Source: Strigops habroptila (taxonomy: Eukaryota; Chordata; Aves; Psittaciformes; Psittacidae). From it: a stretch of 64,000 nt of DNA. A model generated the notes under the pieces. That model saw nothing but the letters and a program-made list of their open reading frames with translations. It was not told the origin of the DNA and ran no database searches. The translations under genes were made by a program, and so were the position numbers. How positions within the stretch are numbered: the stretch's first letter is position 1; the number at the start of each line of letters is the position of its first letter. Positions 22,401 to 37,400 of this stretch are shown piece by piece. The stretch covers positions 16,316,744 through 16,380,743 of the forward strand of contig NC_044288.2 in NCBI RefSeq assembly GCF_004027225.2, written 5' to 3'.

Positions 22401-25400
22401 CCAAGTGTGCCTGGGAACAAAATTATCCTGGCTGAGAGGAGATGAAGGCCAGGCATGGATTTACACAGCTACACTTGCTTCCACACCGGCTCTTGGCAGG
22501 GACTGAACCGTGCAGGAGGGCACCGGTTCTTCAGGAAGGGAGTATCCAGCCAGGGAGCTATTCAGGAATGGACCATGTCCAAGAAGAGACAAATCCCCAG
22601 GGACCAGCCCCAGCAGCATTGTGTTCAGTTGATAAGCAGTGCTCTCATAGTAAAACTCACCCCAGGCTCTAAAATGCTTTTGGAGAGCCCCCATCAAGCA
22701 AAACTCTGCAGTACTCTTCCTGTATTTTCTTTCCAGTCAGTGCTGATTACCCAGATAATGTGTCTAAACAGAAGCTGTCCTCTCTATAATTAGCCTAATT
22801 CCATTAGTGATGTTGCCATCCACTGTTTGTAACAGCAAAATTGCTTCCATAGCAGGGATTTTACTGTCAGATCCTCTCTTATGATGCTTTGTGTGGGTGG
22901 CAGGAGGAGGGGCTGCATGGAAAGAGATTAAACAAAGCCACTGCTATTCTGAAAGTCTAATTTAATTAAGAATATCACTACAGGTGCCATATCGACAGCC
23001 TCCCTGTCCTAGCCCCTTCTTGTCCCAGGGTTACCAAGCTCAAATCTCCCATTAGAAACCAGCTGAGTTAGCACCATTTTAGCTACAGCTCCCCCCACCA
23101 CAACGGCCAGAGACCACGTACCCCCGACCCGCCACGGACTGGGCTGAAGGGAAATTAGTGCAAAAATAAACAATCTGAGAACAGCAAATTCCTCCTGCTT
23201 CAGTTTAAATATAGCCATGCTACAATAAGAGGCAATGAGGGAACGCAATTTCTGAGGGAAACATTGCTGTAAGGCCAGCGGCCAGCATTTCTACAGGAAT
23301 AAAGACATCCAGAGGCAGGCTAGAATGGAAGCACAGAAACAATCTTGGAGAGGCAAGCATACCTACTTACTTGTCAATGTCTAAGGATGATGGGCCGCTG
23401 TCACTGCTGGCTGCTTTTCTTCTCATCTCTCTCTGATGCCGGGTGAGCACTGGAGGAAAAACAGGAAGGGCTGGTTACCTGCCATCCACCCCGAAAGCAC
23501 CCCTACACCATGTCTGAATGCAACAAGTTTCAATTGCTTCCACTCAAAGCTGCCGCAGAAGTGATGGCAGAGGCAAAGAAACACTGCCCTGGGACAGGCA
23601 GGGTCTTTTTCAGACCTGCAGAAGAGGTAGCTGGCCAATTCTCCTTTTTTCAGGGGCGATACTGCAGAAGTATCCCCCTGATACTTCTTCCTGGGAGCCA
23701 GGAGCCATTTCACACTGTAACTCTTCTGCCAGAAGCAGCTGGATCAACAATATGTAGTTTACAGTCATTTTAAAGCTGACTGCAGCAGTGCAACAGCCTG
23801 GGAGCAGAGTTACACAGCTGCTCCAGCAGCACAGCCCCGGCCCTGCCAAACTGAGCACCCTGCCTGCTGCAGGAGGGAGCGTGGTAACTGGGAGCTGCGG
23901 GAAGGAGAGCTGAGAGAGGCTGTGCAGAGGCACAGACCCTTCTGCAGGTGTGGTAGGAAGAGCACACACTGGAATGGGAAGGTTACAACAATCAGCCTAC
24001 ACTCACCCATGTGAACTGGGAGTGATCTGTACTATTGTCTGCAGAGAGCCTCTGGTGGGGCCTCTGGGTGAAGATCTCTACCAGCGCTAAACGCCAGCGG
24101 TGCTTAGCAGGCAAAGGCCAGCTCCAGCACATGTGGGTAGCTAGCAAGATCCCAGCTGACCAGCATGATGATGGGTCCAACAATTTCTGTTCCTTCAGCA
24201 AGCCCAGCAGCTTTCCCAAACCTGCTCTCCAGGCATCTGCAGGGAGCACGCCAGAGTGTTGTCTCTTTCAGTTGAATTCCTCTCAGCATATTCCTGTTGA
24301 CATGCCACCAGCAAAGATCCTCAGGGAACATATCAGATAGCTTAGCTTGCCTCACCAGGGACGTTCAGGACTCCAGCTCCAAAACAGCTGTCACAGTAAG
24401 TACTCTTGGGCGCACTGGCTAAGGGGACAATGCAGGGAGCTATTTTACAGCCCAGTAACATTGCTTCCCATACTCTCATTAGGAGAAAGGTCTGAATCGA
24501 AGGCACAGGCATGACAAACCTCTTATTGTTGGCATATCACCTATGACAAAGGGACACACGTTTTGCAGAGAACAAAGGGAATCCCTCAGAGTTTTAGCAA
24601 AACCCCATTTCCAGAGTATTAGGCAACCCTAATATCTATCCATGATGCTGATACAACATGGCCTGTCCCTTAGGAGCAATTGCTGATCTGCAGCCATGAG
24701 TAAATGCACTGCGAGATGCTTAGGAGCTGTTGGGGCTGACAGGAGACATCCAACACTGAAGAATGAAGCTCGAGGGTTTCCTTGGACGTGGGTATTGTCT
24801 TGGAGGCGATGACTGATACCAACAGCTCATTTCTCACAGGCACTGAAGCGGACGTTTCTCTTTGACTTGGCCTGGCCCAGATTCGAAGTGGCAGCGTGAC
24901 GAGGAGGACCGGTAACAGCGGCCACCCCCCAGGCCACCCAGCCTCCCAACAGCCCATCTCACATGTGCGTTTCACAGCGTGGTGAGAGCCGCTCTCCAAA
25001 TCAGCGTGCACTTGTTAATATTCCTTTAACACCGCCTTGGGAGCCTCGTGCACCAGCTCAGGTGCTAATCAGTTCTATTTCCTTCCAAAAGCAGTGAACA
25101 CATCTGGCATAATGGGCCCATTAGAGATGTCTGGGCCCGGCTCTGCAGCTGCCCATGGGAAGCCCCCCAGCTGTGCTGCTGGAAGCAGAGGCACAGGAGA
25201 GAGAACAGGGCTGGCTGGTGAGGCACAACCCCTCACAAAACATGGTGCTCGCCCGCAGGAAGGGTCTTCAGCACGTTGGAGAAGACTTGCCGTGGGGAAA
25301 ACCCCTACCACAGAGCACTGCTGACCTGCTGCGTGACACAAGCCTTGTAACTCTCCCAGATGCAATGCTCTTTGCTGGGTCAGACACACTCTGTAGCCCA

Positions 25401-28400
25401 AGAACAACCTTCTCCCTGGCTCAGCACTTCCATCAGCTTCCTCCCCACTCTCACCATCAGCCGTTCCACTTTCTGTGCAGGATCCTAACAGGGACAGGCT
25501 CGCTGGCATCTTGTCCCTTCTCAGAAGTGATGAAGCTTCCCTCTGCACCCCTTCTGTTACTCTTTCTGCTGTGTCAGTGCCACTCCTATTGATGTCAGGA
25601 GCTTTTTAACAGCACCAGTGCTGCTGCTGAAGAGTGACATCAGGTTGCACTTGAGGCTTTGGGAGGAAGGGATATACCAAATGCTCATTTTCCTGGGATC
25701 ACTTGGGAACTAAGAGGTTGGGCGCATGTAGATGAAAGGCAAGAGGAATAGAGTGTATCACAAAGCTTGAGACTATTTGCTGTACTCAGTAGCAGCCAAG
25801 ACTCACTTTCAGACTGAGACCAGCAGATTCCTGCTTGGCAGCAGCAGCGGATGCGATGACTCCAGCACTCCCATGTCACACAAGCAAGCCCTTCAGTAAG
25901 TGCATGAAGGAAGAGCGAGCTGGCACAATGCTTCCATGGCTCCACTCCCTCACTTGGAATTAACACCAATCACTGAGCTGGAAACCCGTGACCCGAACCT
26001 TCCCCAGCCTGGTACAACAGCAGCAGCAGGCTCTTCTTTGTTGTTTACTCAGACCACAGGAAAATGGAAATTCATGATCAGATTTTCATACTGCCCAGGT
26101 ATGCGATGGTCTGGGCACCCAGCCAGAGCAACCATGTACATACGTGAGGGAAGCAACTCTAACTCATCTTACCCAGCTACCTCATTTGAAAACCTGGCCT
26201 TAAGTATCAGCCAGGCTGAGCTGGCCTCCTGATAGGTAACACTGAAAGACTTTGGTGCATGATTACAAGAGGGATGAAGAGAAGTAAAACCAGCAAGGAC
26301 CCATCCTTTTGTAACCATAAAACGAAGCCGACTGACAGCTATAGTCTGCAGGACTGCATAATCTGCAGTTCTAGAGACAACAGGAGTAAATCCAATTAGT
26401 AAGTCTGAAGACAGACCAGGCACCCCTGACCCAGAGTACCAAAGGAAAACTGAAGCCATCTTTTCTTAACAGATCAGGACATGGCTTAGAGGGCAGAACT
26501 TTGATTTTTCTCTCCCACCAGGCTGTTGCTGTGCTCTCAAGGAAGCCAGCAGCCAGCCAAGAGCACAGAGTGCTGCAGCAGTAGAGAACAGCTTCTGGAC
26601 CCACACAGGAGCTGGCATTTGCTTCAGAAGACAAATCTCCCACCTCTTTTTTCTCCCCATGCATTAGCTTTTCCTATGGATTTTGTGCTAGTGATGGATG
26701 TCAAGGTAACAGCGCTGGAAGCAGAGTCCTTTTGTACTTGCACAGCTGTGCCAAGCTACTGTCTGGCCTCTGCTCAGAGCTGAACATCAACCCTGCCTAT
26801 TAAACCCAAACCCCACTGACCAGCCCATCAGCTGAGACCTCTCTGGGTGACTGTTGCCTTTGTACAGCCACTGGGAACCAGAGCGAGGTGCCCCACAAGC
26901 CAGGCAGGATTCTGACCCACATTACATCCTGCTCTGAGTCCTGGAAGCTCACTGTCCTGCAGAGAGCCTTGGTGCAAACAGCACTGGCATCACAGACTGT
27001 TATGGCTAATAAAGCCTGGTCTCTACAGGGAAAATACTAGAATAACTGGCAATAGAAAACCCAAATTACTGTGATTTTGTCCCCAAACCATCACTCTGCT
27101 TAGAGCCATTGTTGCAGACCAAAATCTCTTTTATTTCAGGCTGGTTTTCTTATGGGTAGACTGCTCTGCACAAGCCAGAACAGCAGAGTAGCAATTGCGA
27201 AATAACTACCCTTACAAACATCCCCAAGGAGACCAGTCTGGAAGCAGAGTGGAGAGGCCAGCCTTGAACTCTGTCCTGTGGAAAACCAACACCAAAGGAA
27301 AGAACAAATTCCCCCGCACTGCCAAAGAACTCAAAGCCTCTTCCTGATTACAGTCAGGATTCCCCAGCATCAGTGGATATACTCACAGTCCAGCCACACC
27401 AGGGACCCGATTACCACAGGGCCAAAGCCATTCCTGCTAAAAGGCATCCTAAAAATTCAGCTCCATTTTCTAGCACAGATAAAACCTCTATCAGTGTTGA
27501 GAATAGGAGAGGAACTGTGATAATTTGTGATTTGCTAGAGCTGAACGCTTGCATTAGCAGCTGGTTTGTGCCTGCAGAGAGACCTCACCACCAAAACTAA
27601 GCACCAAGCACTATCAGCCTCTACTATGGCTCCTGTTATCTTGACAGGACCTATGTCATATCCCAACAGATTTAGTATAACAGGGACCTTGTATTTTAAA
27701 ACTACATCAACTCTGCATTAAGATTACATGGTGAAACTTCCTCCTGCTAGAGGAAAGCAGAAGTTACAGTTCTTGTACTAGCTCTGATTTGCTCAAATTG
27801 CTTAAACATCACAGATTTAGGTTGCATTTAATAAGCCAGTGTGTAACTGAAAATTATATATTCACAACCTAAAAAGTTAATCTTATTACAAACTATTACT
27901 TTGATATTACGTGACATTGTGCTAACATAGACTTTACATTTCAAGCAGCAGCTAGAACACAACTTACTGAATATGTTGATAACCAACCAGTGTTATTTGT
28001 TCATTTAAGCTCTACAAAGGTTGGCTACGGAAAACTGATACAGAAAAGACTGAAGAGGATTAATATAGGCATTCTGACTGTGCTTCTATGCCTCACTTCA
28101 CACGAAGGAGAAAAATCCAAGCTCCCAGATCGATAGCTATCATTCTGCAATTTTAGAGGAACAAGAAGGAAACTTTCTGCAATCTCTTGCAGCTGAACAA
28201 GCCATTTTTGCACATACAAATGTCAGACTCACTGCAGAGCAGAGGCTGTGCTTGGAGTGGCACAGAACACTCTCCCTTCTCAAGAGCCCTGGCGGATGCT
28301 CACCCACGTGGCTCAGGAGCTGCCATTTTCTACCACTGGCAGATTCTCTGCAGGTCCTCAACAGAACAGACAATAGATATGTCCTGTGAGGACTTCCTGA

Positions 28401-31400
28401 AGCATCCGGGGCTAGAACCTGTGGTAATATTCTGTTTGTACACTTTCCAAGGGACTAATAATGTGATGAATTATGAAGTCAATCACAGAGAAGACGTCTC
28501 TGCACAGGACGCACTGGAAACACAGAAGCCTCTGATAACACTCTCCTGGCCAGCTTGGAGATGGAACAAGCCAGAGTGAACAAACCTCCCTCCATGCCAG
28601 GCCATGCACCAAACATCCCAAGAGGGACAAGACTGCAGCATCTGGCTGCAAGTAATAGGGAAGGGGACGAATACAAAGAGCAACTCTCTTGGCAGACCTG
28701 AGCTGTCCTTGCCAGCCTCCTGTCCCACGACACCGTTGCAGTACATGGCATGCAGCTCGATCTCCGCAGCAGGAAAGCCTTGGTCACACATAGGGCACAA
28801 CACACGGTCAGCAGCAGGACTGCACTCAGCAGCAGGACTGCACTCAGCCACGGTCCTGCCAGCATCTTCATCTCCACCAGCCTAAAGAAGAAATAATTAG
28901 CCAGACAGTTAATTGTGCCATTTCTCTTTCTTTTCCCTAGGTGTGGAGCTCCATGCTGTCTGGCAGCTACACACCCTCCCACAGACTCAGTTTTTCTTGG
29001 AAAGTTTTGTTCTTCCTTCATCATACACTGGTCAGAAATAACACCACTGGCTGAGTAAACTGTGTAGCACTAATAACTAATTCTTCTTCCAAAGGCAGTA
29101 CGTCCTTCTGAATCATGGTGAAACCTCCCTGCACAGCCGTGCACACCATTTAAGGCAAACATCACCTGTACTACCACGGAAAAATGGCAAAGCTTCCATT
29201 AATCAGGAAAGCTCAGAAGCGAAACTGATGGAAAATTCATGGGGCAAAGCAAGAGTTCAGCACCTGACTTGTGCTCATCAGTTTCTGGACATGATCCACG
29301 CTACACAGGCAGCACTGTCTGGGAACACAGCTTCCCCCAGGATGAAAAGATGCACTCTTAGGGAGTCCGGAGAGATCACTGGGAAGCTCCTCCTCTCTAG
29401 ATGAGGTGACTGAGCAGTCATCAGAGGGGGCACACATCAAGGAGAGAAGCAACACTATTAAAAATCCATGTCACAAAGAATTACTGTTACCACTCACCAG
29501 TACTCTCTTTTTGCCCTGGTTACACAGCTGCAGAGGTGCTCCACTACCCACCCGCAGAGATACAGCCTGCTCCCTACGCTACTGATGTTCCCAAGGCGCA
29601 GCAGACTGCTGCCATCTCACTCATAACTAGATCTCTGCCTAGTCAGGCATGCTACAAGACTTCTCCACATTTAAGAAAGAACCTTTCCCTCCCTGCAGTG
29701 ATTTTAAAGTTATTTAAATATTAACCATATAGAAGAAATCTATAGGAGAATAATACAGGAGAGTTTTCTGTTAGGGCTAAGCAGTGACATGCAGACAGTG
29801 TGCAGCAAAACTGCTGTCTGCTTCCCTCCAATGGTATAATTTCAGGGAAGCAGTAATTGGGGTCAGCCAAGATGCTCGGTGTCACCAGAGCGCTTTGTCA
29901 CATTGCTTGGTTTATTACTTGCCTTTCCAAATGAGGGTCTGATCCTGATTTTTATGTCCTAACGGGAAGGAAGGTGGTTTGTTGACTCAGAGCAGCTATG
30001 CAAAAAATTGCAGGACTGGGCCTTAAATAAGAATCCAACCCACAAAATGCCTTTCTCCCAGACACCGGCTGAAAGGCCACAGCACCGAGCTCCAGGAACA
30101 CCTCTCTCATTTCCAGGGAGGCTCTTTGCCCTGGATTTCTGCAGAGGAGCTGCCACACGAGTTCCTCCAGCTGAACACAGGCTGTTGAAGGATATCACTT
30201 ATAGCACTAGCACTCGTACCTTCCTCTCACATCTCAGTGTCCCTACATCTTGCAAAGTCCTCACCATGGGGTGTCACACAGAGGAGTCATAAAAAACTAG
30301 ATGTGTCAGATATGAATGATCAGATCAAACCTGCATTATCCTCGTCAGACAACACACAGGAAAACATGACGGGAAAAGCAGCAGGCACTGCTCCTTCTAG
30401 CTGCCATTTCTAAAGCAGGAGATCTCTGATTCTGCACACCCTGCCCGCCTACATTTGGTGGCAAATTACTAATTTTAAATGGAAATGCAACATTCTGTAA
30501 CAAAAGACACCACGGTCCCAAAACTGCTTGTACAAAACCGTGCTGTAACAGTCTGGAAAACCTCAACTGCAGAACCAACCACCCCTGTCAGAGGCAGAGA
30601 CTGTAACCTCTCCTTTTTAGCAGAAGAAATTGCCTACAAGACAGTACTTCCAGCCAACAGTGAGCCAAGAGCAATGCTAGAGGCTAAGCTCAACAAGAAG
30701 ACTCCTGTGTCCTGGCTCAGCATCTGCTAGGAAGAAGTCAGTCCCTGCAGTCTGTGCTCGCTCCATGCTAACTGCTGATGCACTGTGGCTGTTTCTGCTG
30801 TCTTCCTGGAGGGCTGCAGGCTCTGGAATGATACCTCTTGCCAATGATAATGCTGCCAAACAACCCCTAGGAAGCCCCACTGCACCGCTTCCAACACTGT
30901 GCTGATCACCTTGTGCTGTCGAGGCAGGGGTGTGAGACCTGGGCACCCTCTGCAAAGCACAAGGCACAGGGCAGTGTCCCGGCCACAGCCAAATGGGTCA
31001 TGAACATGCTTCGGTGGCTGTGGCTACCCAGCTCAGCACAGGCCCGCCGCCTCCCACTGCTGCAGTCTCTAATTGACTAAACAGTGCTGGGAGATACCTG
31101 CAGAATGAAAGACACACGAGAGCAGAAGCTGGTTTATTAAGAAGCCTGTGACTATGAGACGTCGGCGCTGCAGACGCACTGTACAAGCTGCAGACTCCCA
31201 GAATGAGCTTTCCACAAATGAGTCCTCTTGTCGAGAGCTGTACGACTCTGTATTCATGTACCCTGCCAGAGGAGTACTTGGCAACCCCTTTGATATCGCT
31301 CTCTAAATTAATAGACAAAGGGAGTTTTATCAGAAGCAGGAACTAAAGTCAGACGTTGGCACAGTGGCAGCTGCGAAGCAATTGCTGCGCAGGTGTGACG

Positions 31401-34400
31401 AGGGAAGGAGCCACACAGTGCACATCTGCACCCGAGGTACGAGGATGGCCCTGCCAGAACTTAGTATGAACTGTTACTGCACAGAAAACAACATTCCCAG
31501 GCTCAGGTCACTCTGCCTGGACCGCAAACCACCACCAGCCCTCAGCACTTCAATGTCATCTTTATCCCAGCCCAGTCTCTGGGTGAACCTTCCCTCCTAG
31601 CCTCTTTGAGGTGGTCTTTAGAGAGCACCAAGGTTCAGAAGACTGTAACAGGGAAAAGCATGTCACAACACAAGTAACTGAGGTGTTGTAGGACTCCCCT
31701 CACAGCTCTTGGGGTCCCTTTGTATTGCTGCCCATCAGAGCACTATATTTCTGAGTACGGGCAAGCACCAGCACTGCCACCCCCACTGATGGCATCCTCC
31801 GCCACAGCAGTGTGCGTGGTATAAAAGAACAAGCTGGGATTTATAACAACTCTCCAGCTACAAGACCGAAAGGCTCCAGAAGCAGCTGCAAACAGTCCCC
31901 AGCCAAAAGGGACTGGAGTTACAAAGCAGTGGAGAAAAAGAGGCAACTGGCTGTCCGGATCCCAAAAGCAAAAATCCAAGTTCCCAGCTGCCCACGGGGA
32001 AACACCAGCACAGCTCTGCTGAATCAAGGTCTAGAGGGCAGGACTGGAAAACAGGACCCTTCCCCAGCTTCAATGTCTTTTACCTGCTTAGGTGCACCTC
32101 CAGGGCCCGAGCAGAGCTCTTCTCCCTCCACCTCAATAGCTTGCTGTGGACTTGGCTGGGTCTCTGCAGAAAAACACCTCCGTGTCAGTGCAGGTTTGCA
32201 GCCCCCAAACCACCTCCTCAATTGTGGATGTAACTCAGCCCTTTTCTTAACAGCGCTTTCGCACCTTCAAAACATCTTTTTTAGACTTGCCACCAATGTT
32301 ATCAGACAATGTGCAACGACACAGCTGGATGAGGGGTTAAAGTCACAGCACGCTGGTGCGAGGACAAAGCCACCACAGCTTTGCGGCTTCATGGGGAGTG
32401 AGACTAGACACAGGGAAACTGCGTGGGACCTTGCTGGGACAGAGACAAAGCAAGAATAGAGCTCTCTCTCACATCAAGACAAACAGAGCTTCCTTTCTGC
32501 AGCCTGCCTCGCAGTCACACCTCCTTTAGACCTCCACATCTTCCTTAGCAACAAAATCTGCCTCCAAGCAGCACCACGACCCCTTCTCTACAGCTGCTCA
32601 GGAACAGGAATGGGCTCTTTGGGAATGTTCTCACTTAAAACCCTGAACTGGAAAACCTCAAACGTGGTAGGACAGAGCAAGGAAGAAAAACTCGTTGGTC
32701 CCAAACATGTTTCATTAACATAGTAATTTAAGACAAAAATTATTTCAGTTCTCACACTTTACACATATTTTGACACTGAAAATTTGATTGCAGCGAACAG
32801 CCCACTCCTGACACCCTGGTTTGAGTGATGTCCCAATACCCATCTACATCCTGCTGTCTCTTCAGCAGCAAGTCCCCAGCAATCTCTGGTCACAGAACTG
32901 TCTTGTAGGAAATGGTTCCAAAACTGGGAATCAAATTAAATTACCTGAATAATTTCAGCCCTGACAAACGAGACTGGGAAATAAATCTCTGTTGGAATAA
33001 CTTGAAGTTTTTCTTCTTTTATCTGAATTTTATAAGTGTGTAAGTTTCAGTGCAAAGTTCAGAACATTCTCAAGTGCCTCTTACCTGGGCAGAGAGAGAT
33101 CTCTTCTTCAGCAGAGTTTTCTGTGGCAGTATCTGGGCTCCTTTTACTGCCAAGTGGGGTCAATACAGAGATGCTGTTCAAAATATAAATACCATATCAG
33201 TCTCCAAGCCAGTAGGTGTGACAGCCACACCAGCCTGCCTCACGCAGCTCAGGACAGCAGATGATGCCATAATTTCCAAGCGGTCAATATCTGATAGCCA
33301 GAAATAGGATAGTCAGACCAGGCTAACAGCAAAATATGGGTATAAAAAGCTGTCCTAAGCAAAAAACCCAAAGGGAACATTTTTATCTTCTAGAAGCCCT
33401 TGACAAAAAGGCACAAAGGGCCACTATCTCATGTCAAGGGAGCAAAAATATCTGCTCACCACTGTGGGACTCTTGATTCTTCCTACTCTTGGAAGATTTG
33501 GGAGTTGTGCAGGTATCAGCACTGTGCTTCTTTCTATCTGGGGAAGGAAATCCCCAGAGAGAAAAGACACAGAGTTGCTTTATCCCACACTACCCTCACC
33601 CTCCTCACACTGCTAATTTTCTCCCTTATCACTGTGCACAGCAGCCAGAAGCACCACGGATGCAACAAAAGGCAGGGCTTCCCTGCAGCAAAGCCCTAAC
33701 AGCGTTAGTGTGGCGGTTCCTCCGGGTAGCACCTGGTACTGCTCCTCTTCTTTTGACCTTTGGATTCCTCCTTTTCTTCTCTCCCTCCCAACACTGCTCA
33801 ATGTCTTTCTGGAACAAGCAGGCCCTGCTGGGTAAGTCTGGCACCCATGCTGACACGCGCCGCGCCTCGCGTGGCTTTCTGATGAGTCTGATCAAGTATG
33901 CAAGAACGCACTTTAAAAACATGAATCCCCATACTGACAAATATAAAATTTATTAAGCTCAACCACAGGCCTTAGAGAGGAGAGAACAGCCACTGCTGAT
34001 TTATGATAAATAACAAAATTCCGATAGGAAATCTCAAGTGGCTTTTCTCTCTAAATAAAGCATCTCAGAGCATTTGTTATGAATCCAGGCTGAGCGTGTT
34101 TTACTCCGTGTCTAACATCAGGGCTCACTTCAAAAGAAGTCACACAAAACAACTTGCTATGACATTTATAAAATGGCCTAATCAATTTGAAGTCAAACCA
34201 CATTTCTTGCTACACCAACTATCTCCTGGTAACAAAGCCTATAATCATTTATTAAAACCCCAATGTACCCTGCTCCACACAAAGTGTAAAACAATCAGAC
34301 AGAGCAGCCCACAGAAAGCAAAGCAGCTTCTTCCCACTGCTCCACTTCCTAAACTGCTTCACTACCTCCAGACAGCTCCGAGCCGTGTGCTGCTGTGAAG

Positions 34401-37400
34401 CGCTGCTGAGGGCAGCCGGTTGGGGTGCCTGAGCCTCACCCGAGAGAGGGCTGTGCTGGCAAACTACCAAGAGCCAGATGGCAACACTTAATGTGCACAA
34501 AACTGCAAAGACTGCAGCCATTTCTTGCCTTGCTGCAGATGTGCCAGCTGCTGACGGAGGGGCCGCAGCACCCAGCTGTGTTCAGGCCCCAAGAGGGGCA
34601 GCCAGGAGCTCCTGGGCAGCTTGGGGAATGTCCTGAACTAACCCCACCAACCATATCAAATGGAAGAGGTCCCTCTCTTCCCATATTCAGCCCTGGGCTC
34701 TTCTGCCTTAAGCAGAGGGCAGCGCTGCAGAGCACACACCTCAGCGCCTTCCACGCAAGCACACGAGCTCAGAGCCCGGCTTTCAGAGACTCATCAGCCT
34801 CAGCAGCAATGGCAGTGGCAGGTCCCTCCTGCTCCCCAAGGAGAGCTTTAAGCTTGTTAGAAAGGTGCAAGCAAGAGGGATTTTCATACTCTGCATACCG
34901 ATATTAACTGCTCAGGCCAAATGCTGTTAGATCAGAGGAGAGTTGGCAGTTCTGTTCCAAAGCAGGTTTAAATTATAAACCCCAGCAAATTAAAAACATG
35001 ACATTATCTGGCCTCTCTTGTAACTTGCTCCTTGAATCTTCTCCCATTTGCCCTTCTTCTCCCACAGCCTTCACTGCAGAATTGCATCCCACAGGAAGGA
35101 GAAGGAAAAAACGGAAAAGAGGAGTAGGCTTAAATCTGAAGAAAATCATGTTGACTTGTCCCACACCTGTCATCTGCTGAAGTGGCTTTTCTGGAGCACT
35201 GCACTCTATCTTTGGCTGATAGGCAGTGCCGTCTGGCTTCCTCCTCCCTTCTTTCCTCTTCAGCAGTAAGGCAAGAACATAAAAATACACACAGAAATCC
35301 AGTAAACCCTCCACCATGCTGTCTATGTGCCTTCCCAGGCAGACCACGTGATGGCATTGCTATAACTCACCTTCAGCTCACCTCCCCATCTCCATGGCTT
35401 TAGGGCACCATGTCACATTAGCTTCAGAGGGCAAGGATCAAGTCCTCCTACTTGTACTAGGATGCACCTTGCATGTTTTATAAACTAACAAGAGTAACTG
35501 AGCTCTTCTCCCCAGCTGTGTCCCACCTCTCTCCCACGCTGCTCCAGATCCATGGATTTCCAGGAATACTCGACAGCAGACAACCTTTCCAGCAAGTCCT
35601 GCAGTCATCCTCAGTGAGACTGCACCCCAAAACACTGCAGGGAGAGTGGCAGAGCCCCCATCTCCAGAGCGAGCCCGTGAGCCCCACGCTCTGAAATCAC
35701 CCTCCTCACCTCTGTGCAACTTGCATAGGTTCCCCATCCTCACACGCATCGTCTGCAGGGAGCGCCTGGGAGGCCTGGAAAGGAACATTCTGGTGTTACA
35801 CAAACAATGCACACAGCTAACCAGGATCTGCTGGGTCATCAGGTTCTGTCCATGACACTGCACCCCGTCTGTTATGTACTTTTTTTTCCTTGCTGCCTAG
35901 ACATTCCAGGACCACCCATTCATGCCGACCTTGTCCAGCACTTTCCACCCCCTCTGCCTGTTCCCACCACCTATCCTGATGCATCTGTAAGCAGCAATAA
36001 TAGCTCTTCTCCATCTCCATTTGTGCTGAGCTAGGCAACCCCCGGATTTTAGTGTCCCCTCGCACTCCCTCAGCCCCCCAGCAGCCCTCACCTCCTCCAG
36101 TTTAAAATGTATTTGCCTGAGCTGGCGTGACCTGATCAACGGGTACAGCCAATGTCTGAGCATGAGAAGTACTTCTCTCAAATTTTGTGTAGATAACATC
36201 TCTGGCATTTTTCTTGACTGGGAATCAGCCATCCCATCAAAGAGAGGGAACAGATTAACCTGCACAATCTACAGCTGGTAAATCCCTGTGCATTTATCCC
36301 ATTTTTCATTTAGCTCTACGACTTTTTCTTTCCTTTAAAATTTGTTCAAAAGCCTTATGCAGTGTCGAGGTCAGGCTAACATGCCAGTCATTACCCAGCT
36401 CCCTTTCTTCTTCTCCAGTGTACACGTTACACTTGCCATTCTCTAATCAGATGGAATTACAATGGTTTATTAGCAGTCCTTGCTGTCAGGCCTGCAATTT
36501 CTCATGCTAGTTCTCAAAGCAACTCAAGGGGTTTTCCTCCCCCTTTCTCGAGTCTATTAAACTCTCCGAGTTTGATTTCTACCATAGGTTTCAACTTCAA
36601 TCAGCTCCACTCCTGGATGGCTGATGCACTTCCCCAGCAAGCCCCAAAACAAAGCCTCCTGTCAGATTTCCCTAAAGTGACTCTAAGCCCCCAAACATTC
36701 TGTTTTATCTATGCTGTTCTTCTTCACAACCTACCTCATCATTAACATAAAATACCACACCTCCTCCTTTACTTTTATTTCTCTTTTTTCCTGAACCGTG
36801 CATATTTTAATACCTCTGCTCTGGTCATGAACACTGGGCCATGTTTCTGGTTTTCTTACTACATATGTTATAAGACATGGCACTAATTCACTAATTCAGG
36901 TCATCAGACTAACTCTTCAGAATTGAGCCTTTTCCCTCTGAATCTTTTAAAGACCAAGTGTCCCCTAACCTAATCTGAAAGGCTATGAAAGAATTTATTC
37001 TATTAGCACTGAGGTTTGTTAGTGCAGGTTCCCAGGCTATGAGATCTCCTGAAAAGGGCATTTGCTCTGTGCAGACACCCCTGTCACAGCAGTTGGCCAC
37101 TGCCAGGGTGGAAGATCTCTGCCCACTCCAGGTGAGGGTTTCAAAGCAGGGGTACAGGCAGCCGCCTTCAAGCACATCCCCTGCACCTCCACTTCACTGG
37201 TACAAGACACAGCACGAAGCTTTTTCAAGGACAGCTTTGAATCCCCAGCCTAAAATCTCCAGCCCCATCAGCAAAGCAGCCCCAGGAGCACTGGGGAGCC
37301 CCAGGGCAGCACAGGCAGCAGGGGTCTGCAAGCGATGCAGCACAGTGGGGACACGACTGCTCCGAGCCCCTCCTTTGTCACTGCCAGTGGAATTGTATTT

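Noticed and set aside
36065-36265. - strand frame ending [13 protein letters not shown] before a perfect GTGAGG donor in a UIMC1 intron
   Set aside because: No match to UIMC1, the acceptor is poor, and the phases do not fit between the neighbouring exons. Left as a cryptic donor.
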